From: Chryseobacterium sp.
Lineage (GTDB): Bacteria > Bacteroidota > Bacteroidia > Flavobacteriales > Weeksellaceae
Direction of reading: 5' to 3'
DNA length: 27,850 nucleotides
Assembly: GCA_003248755.1 (NCBI GenBank)
Contig: QFQW01000045.1
Span: 1-27,850 of the forward strand
Shown: positions 1 to 7,488 of the stretch, piece after piece
Layout of the letters: every line of letters starts with the position of its first letter
How positions within the stretch are numbered: the first letter of the stretch is position 1
The notes under the pieces: generated by a model
What the model was told of the DNA's origin: nothing
Seen by the model: only the letters and a program-made list of their open reading frames with translations
The model's database searches: none
Program-made: the position numbers and the translations under genes

Positions 1-193
1 CTACGTAAGAACTACTGACGTTACAGGTGAGATCTTCTTGCCAGAAGGTGTAGAAATGGTAATGCCTGGTGATAACTTAGAAATCACTGTAGAATTGTTA
101 CAACCAATCGCTCTTAACGTAGGTCTTAGATTTGCGATCAGAGAAGGAGGTAGAACAGTTGGTTCAGGTCAGGTAACTGAAATCTTAGACTAA
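1..193 (+). CDS. tuf: Elongation factor Tu, C-terminal end (partial)
   Basis: The window opens inside this gene; the first whole codon begins at base 2 and the stop is TAA at 191-193, giving 63 residues. They match the last beta-barrel domain (domain 3) of EF-Tu, ending in the characteristic GGRTVGSGQVTEILD. EF-Tu carries aminoacyl-tRNA to the ribosomal A site as a GTP complex in the cytoplasm; the GTPase domain lies outside the window. The order tuf, tRNA-Trp, secE, nusG is the common bacterial arrangement and supports the call. A hairpin terminator follows the stop. Confidence 0.97.
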   Translation, partial: YVRTTDVTGEIFLPEGVEMVMPGDNLEITVELLQPIALNVGLRFAIREGGRTVGSGQVTEILD

Positions 194-211
194 TCGTCTT
201 ACAATAAAATA

Positions 212-244
212 AAGCTTCCGCAAGGAATTCTTGCGGAGCTTTTT
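212..244 (+). terminator. Intrinsic terminator after tuf
   Basis: The left arm AAGCTTCCGCAAG (212-224) pairs with CTTGCGGAGCTT (230-241) apart from one bulged T, around a 5-nt loop, and runs into TTTTT. The U-run ends only five bases before tRNA-Trp, so either read-through feeds the tRNA-secE-nusG genes or the hairpin also serves RNA processing. Confidence 0.85.
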
Positions 245-249
245 AATCT

Positions 250-320
250 ACGGGCATCGTCCAATGGTAGGATACCGGTCTCCAACACCGTTGATCAGGG
301 TTCGAATCCTTGTGCCCGTG
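250..320 (+). tRNA. trnW: tRNA-Trp (anticodon CCA)
   Basis: The cloverleaf folds by hand. The acceptor stem is ACGGGCA (250-256) with TGCCCGT (313-319) and a G discriminator at 320. The D stem is GTCC/GGAT. The anticodon loop is CTCCAAC with anticodon CCA. The T arm has the TTCGAAT loop. The 27-43 position at the base of the anticodon stem is a C/T mismatch. CCA is not encoded (CAA follows), so it must be added after transcription. A Trp tRNA between tuf and secE is a familiar gene order. Confidence 0.95.
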
Positions 321-332
321 CAAATATAAAAT

Positions 333-539
333 ATGAGCTCATTAATTAATTTTTTAAAAGGTTCTTATACAGAATTTAAAGATAAAGTAGAATGGCCAAA
401 ATGGCCGGAGCTGCAGTCTTCAACTGTTGTTGTTGCTGTAACTACTGTTATACTTGCTTTATTTACATTTGGAGTGGATTCTTTGTTTAGTGTAACTATC
501 AAGAATTTTATCGCGACATTTATTAATCTATTTAATTAA
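333..539 (+). CDS. secE: Preprotein translocase subunit SecE
   Basis: This 68-residue protein is the small SecE subunit of the SecYEG channel, which exports unfolded proteins across the inner membrane. The family's short form is visible: an amphipathic N-terminal helix, then the conserved cytoplasmic motif around KVEWPKWPEL (residues 18-27), then one transmembrane helix (about 31-52) and a short C-terminal tail. The length fits the single-span type rather than the three-span E. coli form. It lies 12 bases after tRNA-Trp and 21 bases before nusG, the standard secE-nusG pair. The ATG at 333 starts just before the conserved part, so the start is secure. Confidence 0.95.
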   Translation: MSSLINFLKGSYTEFKDKVEWPKWPELQSSTVVVAVTTVILALFTFGVDSLFSVTIKNFIATFINLFN

Positions 540-560
540 TTCAAAAATTACTTTCTCCTC

Positions 561-1103
561 ATGAGCGAATTGAAATGGTATGTGCTGAAAGCTATTAGCG
601 GACAGGAAAATAAAGTGAAAAACTATATTGAGAACGAAATGAAACGTCTCGGTTTCGAACAATACGTTACTCAAGTGGTTATTCCTATGGAGAAAGTGAT
701 ACAAATCAGAAATGGTAAAAAGGTTCCAAAAGAAAAACCTTATTATCCGGGGTATCTGATGATTGAAGCTAATTTGATTGGTGAAGTTCCGCACACTATT
801 AAGAATATTCCTGGAGTGATATCTTTTTTAAGTCTTACAAAGGGTGGTGATCCAGTTCCAATGAGAAAATCTGAAGTCAACAGAATGCTTGGAAGAATGG
901 ATGAACTTTCTGAATTTGCTACAGACGTTGAGATTCCTTTCATTGTTGGAGAAAATGTTAAAGTAATCGATGGTCCTTTCAATGGTTTCAATGGAACAAT
1001 TGAGAAAATCCTTGAAGATAAAAAGAAAATTGAAGTTTCAGTTCTTATCTTTGGTAGAAAGACCCCAATGGAACTTAGCTTTATGCAAGTTGAAAAAGTA
1101 TAA
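561..1103 (+). CDS. nusG: Transcription termination/antitermination factor NusG
   Basis: The 180-residue NusG binds RNA polymerase near the clamp and modulates pausing, termination and coupling to the ribosome. The N-terminal NGN domain is evident (KWYVLKAISGQENKV at 5-19, PYYPGYL at 60-66). The C-terminal KOW domain carries VGENVKVIDGPFNGFNG at 129-145. Length and domain order are normal and there is no inserted domain. In most bacteria rplK follows directly; here a terminator and a 6-kb sugar locus intervene, so nusG ends its transcription unit. Confidence 0.97.
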   Translation: MSELKWYVLKAISGQENKVKNYIENEMKRLGFEQYVTQVVIPMEKVIQIRNGKKVPKEKPYYPGYLMIEANLIGEVPHTIKNIPGVISFLSLTKGGDPVPMRKSEVNRMLGRMDELSEFATDVEIPFIVGENVKVIDGPFNGFNGTIEKILEDKKKIEVSVLIFGRKTPMELSFMQVEKV

Positions 1104-1127
1104 ATCTCAATATTTATAAAAACATAG

Positions 1128-1157
1128 AGACCTAAGATTATTTCTTAGGTCTTTTTT
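1128..1157 (+). terminator. Terminator after nusG, touching the araC-type gene end
   Basis: AGACCTAAG (1128-1136) pairs perfectly with CTTAGGTCT (1144-1152) around a 7-nt loop and runs into TTTTTT. The convergent regulator gene's stop (1156-1158) sits in the T-run, so the two transcription units meet tail to tail with almost no spacing. Confidence 0.88.
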
Positions 1158-2004
1158 ATTTTATCAACTCGTTATTAAATTCAGTTGGTGTTTTTCCAAC
1201 ATATTTTTTGAACGCCCGATTGAAATAAGATATATTATTGTAACCAGTACTGTAACAACTCTCTGAAATGCTTTTTCCCTGCAGAATAAGATGGCAGGCT
1301 TTTTCAATTCGATATTGATTAACAAATTCTGTGAAAGTTATTTTCATTGTTTTTTTGAAAAAATTGCAAAATGAAGGCAAAGTAAGATTGACGATATTTG
1401 CCACATCATTGACATCGATTTCTTTCTGATAATTTTTCTCAACAAATGTGAATATGGATTGTAATCGTTCTTTATTCTTTGAAATGATGGTGTGAGGCAT
1501 CGCTTCTTTATTTAATAAAACATAATCCTCTTCTTCAGAAAGCTTAACTAATAGATTTATTAATAACATATATCTTTTGGAGTTTTCCGCTTTCATCATT
1601 TCTCGAAGCTTTGGTAATATTTTTTCTTTGGTCGAGCTGCTGAATAGAATACCAAACTTTGAAACGGACAACATCTTCCTGAGGGTGGATAATTCACCAA
1701 CCTCTTGCGGAAGCTGAATAATTTCTTCCCGGAACTGTAAAACGATTTCTTCATGTGGGTCAGAAGAATTAAGACCAAAACCCGAATGCGGAATATTGGA
1801 ACCTATCAAAACCAGATCTCCATCTCTGAAACTACTTTTATGATAACCAACGTGTCGAGTTCCGCTTCCTGAAACCACACAAACCAGTTCCAACTCCGGA
1901 TGATAATGATACTCCCAGCGAAATTCCTTGACGGGAAAGTTCATGTGTAGAGTTCGAAAAGATGAGTTTTCATCGGGCTTAACATTTTCGTAACTTACTT
2001 TCAT
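1156..2004 (-). CDS. AraC-family transcriptional regulator, cupin sensor type
   Basis: This 282-residue regulator has an N-terminal cupin-like sensor (YHYHPELEL at 32-40, DGDLVLIGSNIPH at 61-73) and a C-terminal AraC double helix-turn-helix domain (about 181-280) with the late signature around GYNNISYFNRAFKKYVGKTP. Such proteins bind a small ligand, usually a sugar, and activate adjacent genes. It is divergent from the transporter-trehalase-receptor operon, so control of that operon by trehalose or a related sugar is the natural inference. The frame is open to a TTG at 2028, but I chose the ATG at 2004: a TATATTTG promoter box lies at 2033-2026 on this strand and would place the transcript start near 2020, after the TTG. 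The ligand cannot be read from sequence. Confidence 0.9.
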   Translation of the reverse strand: MKVSYENVKPDENSSFRTLHMNFPVKEFRWEYHYHPELELVCVVSGSGTRHVGYHKSSFRDGDLVLIGSNIPHSGFGLNSSDPHEEIVLQFREEIIQLPQEVGELSTLRKMLSVSKFGILFSSSTKEKILPKLREMMKAENSKRYMLLINLLVKLSEEEDYVLLNKEAMPHTIISKNKERLQSIFTFVEKNYQKEIDVNDVANIVNLTLPSFCNFFKKTMKITFTEFVNQYRIEKACHLILQGKSISESCYSTGYNNISYFNRAFKKYVGKTPTEFNNELIK

Positions 2005-2025
2005 TTGATTAATGAATAATTTTAT

Positions 2026-2033
2026 CAAATATA
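2026..2033 (-). promoter_or_regulatory. Candidate -7 box of the AraC-type gene
   Basis: Reading TATATTTG on the minus strand, this fits the Bacteroidota -7 consensus TAnnTTTG. It implies a start of transcription near 2019-2021 and a short leader before the ATG at 2004. I see no well-placed TTG -33 element, so the promoter may be weak or factor-dependent. Confidence 0.5.
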
Positions 2034-2043
2034 GTATTTTATC

Positions 2044-2086
2044 TTAATGTAGTGTTATTAATGATTTATCATGTTAAATTAATGTA
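2044..2086. promoter_or_regulatory. Candidate operator in the divergent araC-type/MFS gap
   Basis: The gap holds a direct repeat TTAATGTA (2044-2051 and 2079-2086) flanking an inverted repeat ATGAT-TT-ATCAT (2061-2072). Its centre lies about 48 bp upstream of the start predicted for the MFS operon, a usual spot for an activator. Binding by the adjacent AraC-type protein is inferred. Confidence 0.4.
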
Positions 2087-2099
2087 AACAGTTTGTAGA

Positions 2100-2107
2100 T
2101 AATTTTG
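2100..2107 (+). promoter_or_regulatory. Candidate -7 box of the MFS-trehalase operon
   Basis: TAATTTTG matches TAnnTTTG exactly. The ATG follows only six bases later (2114), so transcription would begin at or next to the start codon. There is no TTG at the -33 distance, consistent with dependence on an activator. Confidence 0.55.
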
Positions 2108-2113
2108 TAAACG

Positions 2114-3337
2114 ATGAGAAACTTAAATATCAAAGCGGTCCTTTTTCTGAACTATTTCCTTTTTGCTATTCTTTTGAATTCGGTGGGAACGGTAATTCTT
2201 CAGGTTCAGCAGAATTTTGGAATTTCAAAATCCGAAGCAAGTATTTTGGAAGGCTTCAAAGATCTGCCAATTGCGATTTGTTCTTTCCTTTTGGCATCTT
2301 TTCTTCCTAAGATTGGGCTAAAGAAATCGATGCTGATTGCATTGGCTCTTGTAACTGTAATGTGCTTTCTAATGCCGTTTTCTAATGCGTTTTGGTATTT
2401 CAAAATATTATTTTGTGTTGTGGGAATTTCATTCGCATTGATTAAGATTTCTGTATTTACATCCATTGGACTTATTACTAATAATGATAGAGAACATTCC
2501 AGTATTATGGGATTTCTTGAAGGTTTTTTTATGATAGGTGTTTTAGTAGGAAATGTCCTTTTCAGCCTTTTCATAGATGACAGTAACCCACAATCAAAAG
2601 GCTGGCTCAATACTTATTGGGTCTTAGGATTGTTGTCAGCTGTTTCATTCTTGATTCTAGTATTTTCAAGATTAGATGAAAGTGAGGCAAAAATAGAAAA
2701 CACAAGTCTGAAAGGCGATGTGAAAAATAGTATCAGTTTATTTAAACTCAAGAAAGTGTTGTTTTTTATTGTCTGCGCATTTTTATTCGTACTTGTTGAA
2801 CAGAGTTTCCAAACCTGGACACCTACTTTCTATAAAGAAATCCTTCATCTTCCAACAAGTATGGCTGTTCAGGCTGGAGCCGTTTTAGCCGGAGCATTTG
2901 CATTAGGAAGATTTTTATCTGGATTTTTCTCTAGAAAATATAAATGGATATATGTTGTGTCGTTTTGTGTTATTTGTTTTGCAATAAGTATATTTTTAGT
3001 TTTACCATTAACGCATAACATCCATCTTGATGAAAATGTGACTTGGTTCAATGCGCCTTTAGCAGTTTATATTTTTCCGTTGATGGGTGTTTTCTTAGCA
3101 CCAATCTATCCAAGTATCAATTCTGTGATTCTTGCATCAATTCCGAAATATTTACAAAGTTCTATGTCCGGTCTTATTGTGGTTTTCTCTGCAATTGGAG
3201 GCACACTTGGCTCAATGATAACGGGATTTGTATTTCAGGAAACCGGAGGACAAGAAGCATTTTATCTCTCATTCATTCCATTGTCACTGTTATTGATTTT
3301 TGTGGTAATGATGAACAAACAACTTAGTAAAAAATGA
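2114..3337 (+). CDS. Major facilitator superfamily transporter, probable trehalose/disaccharide permease
   Basis: The 407-residue protein is strongly hydrophobic, with about twelve predicted membrane helices (near 10-30, 45-65, 72-92, 95-120, 128-160, 165-185, 215-235, 250-270, 278-297, 315-335, 345-370 and 380-402) and a charged central loop (about 186-212). That is the MFS pattern; GRFLSGFFSRK near 265 is the usual loop motif between two C-terminal-half helices. MFS proteins move solutes across the inner membrane, often with protons. The stop overlaps the trehalase start by four bases (ATGA, 3334-3337), which argues for coupled translation and for import of the trehalase substrate. Substrate is inferred from context only. 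Confidence 0.87.
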   Translation: MRNLNIKAVLFLNYFLFAILLNSVGTVILQVQQNFGISKSEASILEGFKDLPIAICSFLLASFLPKIGLKKSMLIALALVTVMCFLMPFSNAFWYFKILFCVVGISFALIKISVFTSIGLITNNDREHSSIMGFLEGFFMIGVLVGNVLFSLFIDDSNPQSKGWLNTYWVLGLLSAVSFLILVFSRLDESEAKIENTSLKGDVKNSISLFKLKKVLFFIVCAFLFVLVEQSFQTWTPTFYKEILHLPTSMAVQAGAVLAGAFALGRFLSGFFSRKYKWIYVVSFCVICFAISIFLVLPLTHNIHLDENVTWFNAPLAVYIFPLMGVFLAPIYPSINSVILASIPKYLQSSMSGLIVVFSAIGGTLGSMITGFVFQETGGQEAFYLSFIPLSLLLIFVVMMNKQLSKK

Positions 3338-4818
3338 AACATTATACCGATATAAAAGATTTTTATAATCTGTTCGAAGCTGTTCAGAAAGCTGAAATTT
3401 TCGATGACCAAAAAACAATAGTAGATGCTATTCCGCTATTTCCAATTACTGAGATTGAGAAAAGATATTTGGATGAAAAAAATCAGCCTGATTTTGATTT
3501 GAAAAGTTTTGTATTGCAAAATTTTTCTCTGGAACAATCTTCCGAAAGAGCGGATGATATTGTCGAAAATAAAATCCCTATTAAAGAACATATTGAGAAA
3601 CTTTGGAATCAGCTGGCCAGAACCGCCTATGAAAATAAAGGAACGCTTTTGCAGTTGCCTAAGCCTTACATCGTTCCTGGAGGAAGATTTATTGAGTTTT
3701 TTTATTGGGATAGCTATTTTGTAATGTTAGGATTACAAGTGTCTGGAAATATCAAAATGATGAAAAACATTGTTGAGAATTGTTCTTACCTGATAATGAA
3801 TTTCGGATTTGTTCCAAATGGTAGCCGAAGTTATTTTCTGACGCGTTCGCAACCTCCCTATTTTTCTTTGATGTTGGATTTGATATACGAAAGCACAAAG
3901 GACGAAAAAATCTATTCACAGTATTTCAAAACATTAGAGAAAGAATATCAGTTCTGGATGTCCGGAATTGAAAATCTGGAAAAAGGAAAAGCTATCAAAC
4001 GTGTTTTGAAAACCAATGAAGGTGATATTCTGAATCGTTATTATGATGACGAAAATCTGCCACGTCCGGAAAGTTATTTGATTGATGTCAAAGATTCTGA
4101 AAACTCTAGAAATCCTGAATTCTACAGACATATAAGAGCAGCTTGCGAATCAGGTTGGGATTTCTCCAGCAGATGGTTTGAGGACGGAGAAAATATCGAA
4201 ACAATCTACACTTTGGAATTAGCTCAAGTTGATGTTAACTGTCTTCTTTGGCACCTCGAAACAACTCTTGCGAAGTCGGCACGAATTAATAAAAATTTTG
4301 ACCTCGAAGAAAAGTATAAATCCTTATCAGATAAACGAAAATCAAATATTGAAAAATATTTCTGGGACGAGGAATCCAAAATATATAGAGACTACAATTT
4401 CATCAAAAACAAACAAACACAATCCGAACATATCGCTTCTTTATATCCATCATTTCTCGGGCTTTCTAGCAATCAACAAGCTGAAGAAATGAGCCAAAGG
4501 ATTTCTGAAAAATTCCTTCACTCCGGTGGTCTTGTAACGACAACAAAACAAACAGGTCAACAATGGGATTTTCCAAATGCCTGGGCTCCGAATCAATGGA
4601 TAGGTTATGTTGCAATGAAGAATTATGGCTTTGATGATTTGGCGCAACAGATTAAAAATAACTGGAGCGGAAATGTGGAACGTGTTTACAACAATACAGG
4701 AAAACTAATGGAAAAGTATAATGCCGTGGATATAAAAAGTATTGCGGGCGGAGGAGAATATCCAAATCAAGATGGATTTGGATGGACCAATGGGGTTTAT
4801 TTGAAAATGAACAATTAA
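3334..4818 (+). CDS. treF: Cytoplasmic trehalase, glycoside hydrolase family 37
   Basis: This 494-residue enzyme hydrolyses trehalose to two glucose by inversion. Both GH37 signatures are present: PGGRFIEFFYWDSY (115-128) and QWDFPNAWAP (410-419). The catalytic acid is expected at D276 in ESGWDFSSR, and the base at E475 in GGGEYPNQDGFGW, by comparison with E. coli Tre37A. The start region (LFEAVQKAEIFDDQKT, 13-28) aligns with the beginning of the mature family domain and there is no signal peptide, so this is the cytoplasmic TreF-like form acting after import. It is translationally coupled to the MFS gene and followed 19 bases later by the TonB receptor gene. No motif residue is missing. Confidence 0.94.
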   Translation: MKHYTDIKDFYNLFEAVQKAEIFDDQKTIVDAIPLFPITEIEKRYLDEKNQPDFDLKSFVLQNFSLEQSSERADDIVENKIPIKEHIEKLWNQLARTAYENKGTLLQLPKPYIVPGGRFIEFFYWDSYFVMLGLQVSGNIKMMKNIVENCSYLIMNFGFVPNGSRSYFLTRSQPPYFSLMLDLIYESTKDEKIYSQYFKTLEKEYQFWMSGIENLEKGKAIKRVLKTNEGDILNRYYDDENLPRPESYLIDVKDSENSRNPEFYRHIRAACESGWDFSSRWFEDGENIETIYTLELAQVDVNCLLWHLETTLAKSARINKNFDLEEKYKSLSDKRKSNIEKYFWDEESKIYRDYNFIKNKQTQSEHIASLYPSFLGLSSNQQAEEMSQRISEKFLHSGGLVTTTKQTGQQWDFPNAWAPNQWIGYVAMKNYGFDDLAQQIKNNWSGNVERVYNNTGKLMEKYNAVDIKSIAGGGEYPNQDGFGWTNGVYLKMNN

Positions 4819-4837
4819 CCTTAAATAATTATATGAT

Positions 4838-7273
4838 ATGAAAAGAAATTCGATTTTTTTGATGGTAGGCGTAGCCTCGCTCTACTTTCAAAATGTTTAT
4901 GGACAACAGACTGAGAACGATTCCATAAAATCAAACAATATCGAACAAGTCGTAATTACGGGAAACTCTAGACCAAAGGCTAAATTAGAATCTGCAACCG
5001 CAATTTCTACTTTTACAGCAAAAGAGATTCAGAAACAAAACCCAATTAGTGCAGCGGCATTATTACAAAGAGTTCCTGGTTTTGCGGTGGAGACTTCGGG
5101 TGGTGAAGTAGGAAACAACCTTTTCGCAAGAGGTATTCCTTCTGCCGGAGCATACGAGTTTACACAAATACAAGAAGATGGTTTGCCTGTTTTTGAAGAC
5201 GGAGCATTACAATTTGCAAATGCTGACAACTTTTTCCGAGTAGATAATACTACTGCAAGATTAGAAGCACTGAGAGGAGGAACCGGTTCTATTTTCGCAA
5301 CCAATTCTCCGGGTGGTCTTATCAACTTTATTTCAAAAGAAGGAACTAATGATTTCAAAGGTGTGGCAAAATTGGAAACCAGTACTTATGGATTGATGAG
5401 AACTGACCTTAATCTTGGCGGTGCATTAGTTAAAGATAAATTATTCTTCAACATTGGTGGTTTCTACAGAACAGATGACGGCATCAGAAAAACTGGTTTC
5501 AAAGCTAATAATGGCGGTCAAATCCGAATGAATTTGAAATATGTCTTCGATAAAGGTTATGCAAAAGTGTATTACAAGAAATTGGATGACAGAAATGCTT
5601 TCTACCTGCCAATTCCTTTGACTAATGATTTGAAAGAGTTTCCAGGTTTCAATGCTAACTATGGAACTTATACTTACAATACAATCGGCCAGTTGAATAT
5701 TCCACAAGCTGGCGGAGGTTTCTTCAAAAGGGATTTGACAAATGGAATCAATCCTAAAATGGATGTTCTAGGCGCAGAATTCAAATACGACCTTGGTAAC
5801 AATTTAAGTTTAATCAATAAAACAAGATATACCAATATCAACTTAAACTATACTGCAATATTTCCTTCGGGAGGACCAACTTTGGCAGATGATTTTGCAA
5901 ATGGTTATGGAATTGCAGATGGAAATGCTAGATATTCCTTGGTAGGAAATGGACAATTGGTAAATCCTCAATATGTACAAAAGCTTGGATTTTGGGCAAT
6001 TGATAAGCAGATGGATAACTTTATTAATGATTTGCAATTCAATTATAAATTAGATAAAGGAAATATTACTGCAGGTTTTTATAGATCTAATTGGAAATCA
6101 AAGCAATACTGGAATTGGAGTAATATATTGACAACCGCTACAGATAAACCACAACTTCTTAATCTTGTAGATGCCTCACTTAACCCTAATGATGTTGGCT
6201 ATTCTAAAACTTATAATGGTGTTACAGAGATGTCATTTTTGCTTAGAGATTCTCAAACAGAAGGAAGCCTGAATGCTTTATATCTAAACCTAGATTATTC
6301 TTTGACGGATAAATTAAGTTTCAATGGAGGAATCCGTTATAGTAATGATACTTATAGAGGTTATAAAGTAAGCACAACAACTGCAAACCTAAACAATTCT
6401 GGACTTACTGTTGATGGAACTCACGGTTTTGGTACAACAACTGCTGATGATAATATGAGTGTTTTGGGGAATCAATATACTTATTGGAGATATGATGTAG
6501 ATAAAGTATCATATACAGGGTCTTTGAATTATAAAATCGATTCTCAAAATGCAGTCTACGGAAGATTCTCTCATGGTTTCAGATCGCCGAATGAAGAAGC
6601 TTATTATAATAATATCGATGACCTGAGTGCACTTAAACCAGCATTGACAAATCAGATAGAGTTAGGTTACAAATATTATTCAAGAACATTTGATATTGGA
6701 GTGATTCCTTTTTATTCAACACTTAAAAATCTCTCCTTCACAGATGTCCTTTCTGACGGAAGTTCTGAGAACAAATTTGCTGATACGAAAAATTTAGGAG
6801 TAGAGATAGAAGGTTTTGCCAGATTGTTTAGTAATATTTTGGAAGTTACTTTTAACGGAACCATCCAAAGTCCTAAGTATAAAAACTTTTCGGGAACCAA
6901 CGCAGATGGAACTCCTTTCGATTATGATGGCAATTTTGTAAGAAGAATTCCGAAATTATATTTCAATATTTCTCCTGCGGTCAACATCACCAAAGAGTGG
7001 AGGACTTATGTAAGCTATAATTATTATGGCAAACGTTTCCAGAACGAAGCTAATGATGAGAGATATTCTTTACCAGCTTTCAGCGAGTTTGGAGCAGGAA
7101 CTTCTTATCAGTTAGGTAAAATCCGTTTTGCGATTGATGCTACTAACATTTTTAATACTATTGGAATTACAGAAGGAGATCCAAGGTCAACTATAAGCGC
7201 TGGTTCTAATGTTAGAATGGCAAGACCAATTATGGGTGCAGCTGCTAGAGCATCGATTACATTAGAGTTCTAA
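4838..7273 (+). CDS. TonB-dependent outer-membrane receptor of the trehalase operon
   Basis: The 811-residue protein begins with a signal peptide (1-22, ending VYG before QQ). A TonB-box-like segment EQVVITG (36-42) follows, then a plug domain (about 50-168, with LFARGIPSAG and NSPGGLINFISKEG) and a long beta-barrel with alternating aromatic strands ending in a C-terminal phenylalanine, the usual outer-membrane sorting residue. Such receptors use TonB-ExbBD energy to bring bound ligands into the periplasm. It lacks the N-terminal carboxypeptidase-like domain of SusC proteins, and no susD gene is adjacent. Being last in the trehalase operon, it probably imports trehalose or a trehalose-containing glycoside; siderophore uptake is an alternative that context makes less likely. 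Confidence 0.9.
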   Translation: MKRNSIFLMVGVASLYFQNVYGQQTENDSIKSNNIEQVVITGNSRPKAKLESATAISTFTAKEIQKQNPISAAALLQRVPGFAVETSGGEVGNNLFARGIPSAGAYEFTQIQEDGLPVFEDGALQFANADNFFRVDNTTARLEALRGGTGSIFATNSPGGLINFISKEGTNDFKGVAKLETSTYGLMRTDLNLGGALVKDKLFFNIGGFYRTDDGIRKTGFKANNGGQIRMNLKYVFDKGYAKVYYKKLDDRNAFYLPIPLTNDLKEFPGFNANYGTYTYNTIGQLNIPQAGGGFFKRDLTNGINPKMDVLGAEFKYDLGNNLSLINKTRYTNINLNYTAIFPSGGPTLADDFANGYGIADGNARYSLVGNGQLVNPQYVQKLGFWAIDKQMDNFINDLQFNYKLDKGNITAGFYRSNWKSKQYWNWSNILTTATDKPQLLNLVDASLNPNDVGYSKTYNGVTEMSFLLRDSQTEGSLNALYLNLDYSLTDKLSFNGGIRYSNDTYRGYKVSTTTANLNNSGLTVDGTHGFGTTTADDNMSVLGNQYTYWRYDVDKVSYTGSLNYKIDSQNAVYGRFSHGFRSPNEEAYYNNIDDLSALKPALTNQIELGYKYYSRTFDIGVIPFYSTLKNLSFTDVLSDGSSENKFADTKNLGVEIEGFARLFSNILEVTFNGTIQSPKYKNFSGTNADGTPFDYDGNFVRRIPKLYFNISPAVNITKEWRTYVSYNYYGKRFQNEANDERYSLPAFSEFGAGTSYQLGKIRFAIDATNIFNTIGITEGDPRSTISAGSNVRMARPIMGAAARASITLEF

Positions 7274-7296
7274 TATTTTAGTTATTTTCTTAGAGT

Positions 7297-7331
7297 AATA
7301 TCCATTCAAATTATTGAATGGATATTTTTTT
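7297..7331 (+). terminator. Terminator after the TonB receptor gene
   Basis: AATATCCATTCAA (7297-7309) pairs perfectly with TTGAATGGATATT (7314-7326) around loop ATTA and leads into a run of seven T. It closes the trehalose operon before the ribosomal-protein promoter. Confidence 0.9.
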
Positions 7332-7360
7332 GTAAAATATATAAAATCAGCAGATTCTAT

Positions 7361-7390
7361 TTGCAGATTCAAAAATAATTAATACTTTTG
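7361..7390 (+). promoter_or_regulatory. rplK operon promoter
   Basis: TTG at 7361-7363 and TACTTTTG at 7383-7390, spaced by 19 bp, match the Bacteroidota consensus TTG-N17-23-TAnnTTTG. Transcription should start near 7396, leaving a leader of about 93 nt before rplK. Confidence 0.75.
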
Positions 7391-7403
7391 CAAACCGAAA
7401 TGT

Positions 7404-7428
7404 AGGTCTTCTTTTATGCGAAGTGACT
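7404..7428 (+). promoter_or_regulatory. Hairpin in the rplK leader, candidate L1 autoregulatory site
   Basis: AGGTCTTC (7404-7411) can pair with GAAGTGACT (7420-7428) with small bulges around an 8-nt loop, at the 5' end of the predicted mRNA. In many bacteria protein L1 represses the L11-L1 messenger by binding an asymmetric hairpin in this leader. I cannot confirm the L1-specific bases, so this is a suggestion from position and fold. Confidence 0.3.
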
Positions 7429-7488
7429 TATGTTGAATAATTAATGCTTCCACATTCAATTATTTATTAATCAAATCAACACATTAAA

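Noticed and set aside
2005..2028. Upstream TTG start of the AraC-type gene
   Set aside because: The predicted -7 box (2033-2026) overlaps this codon, so the mRNA would begin after it; the ATG at 2004 is preferred.
2206..2610. Minus-strand open frame opposite the MFS gene
   Set aside because: It lies wholly inside a well-supported membrane-protein gene and its product has no recognisable features.
4838..7273. TonB receptor as a SusC protein of a polysaccharide utilisation locus
   Set aside because: No carboxypeptidase-like N-terminal domain and no susD neighbour; the sugar link is through the trehalase and permease instead.
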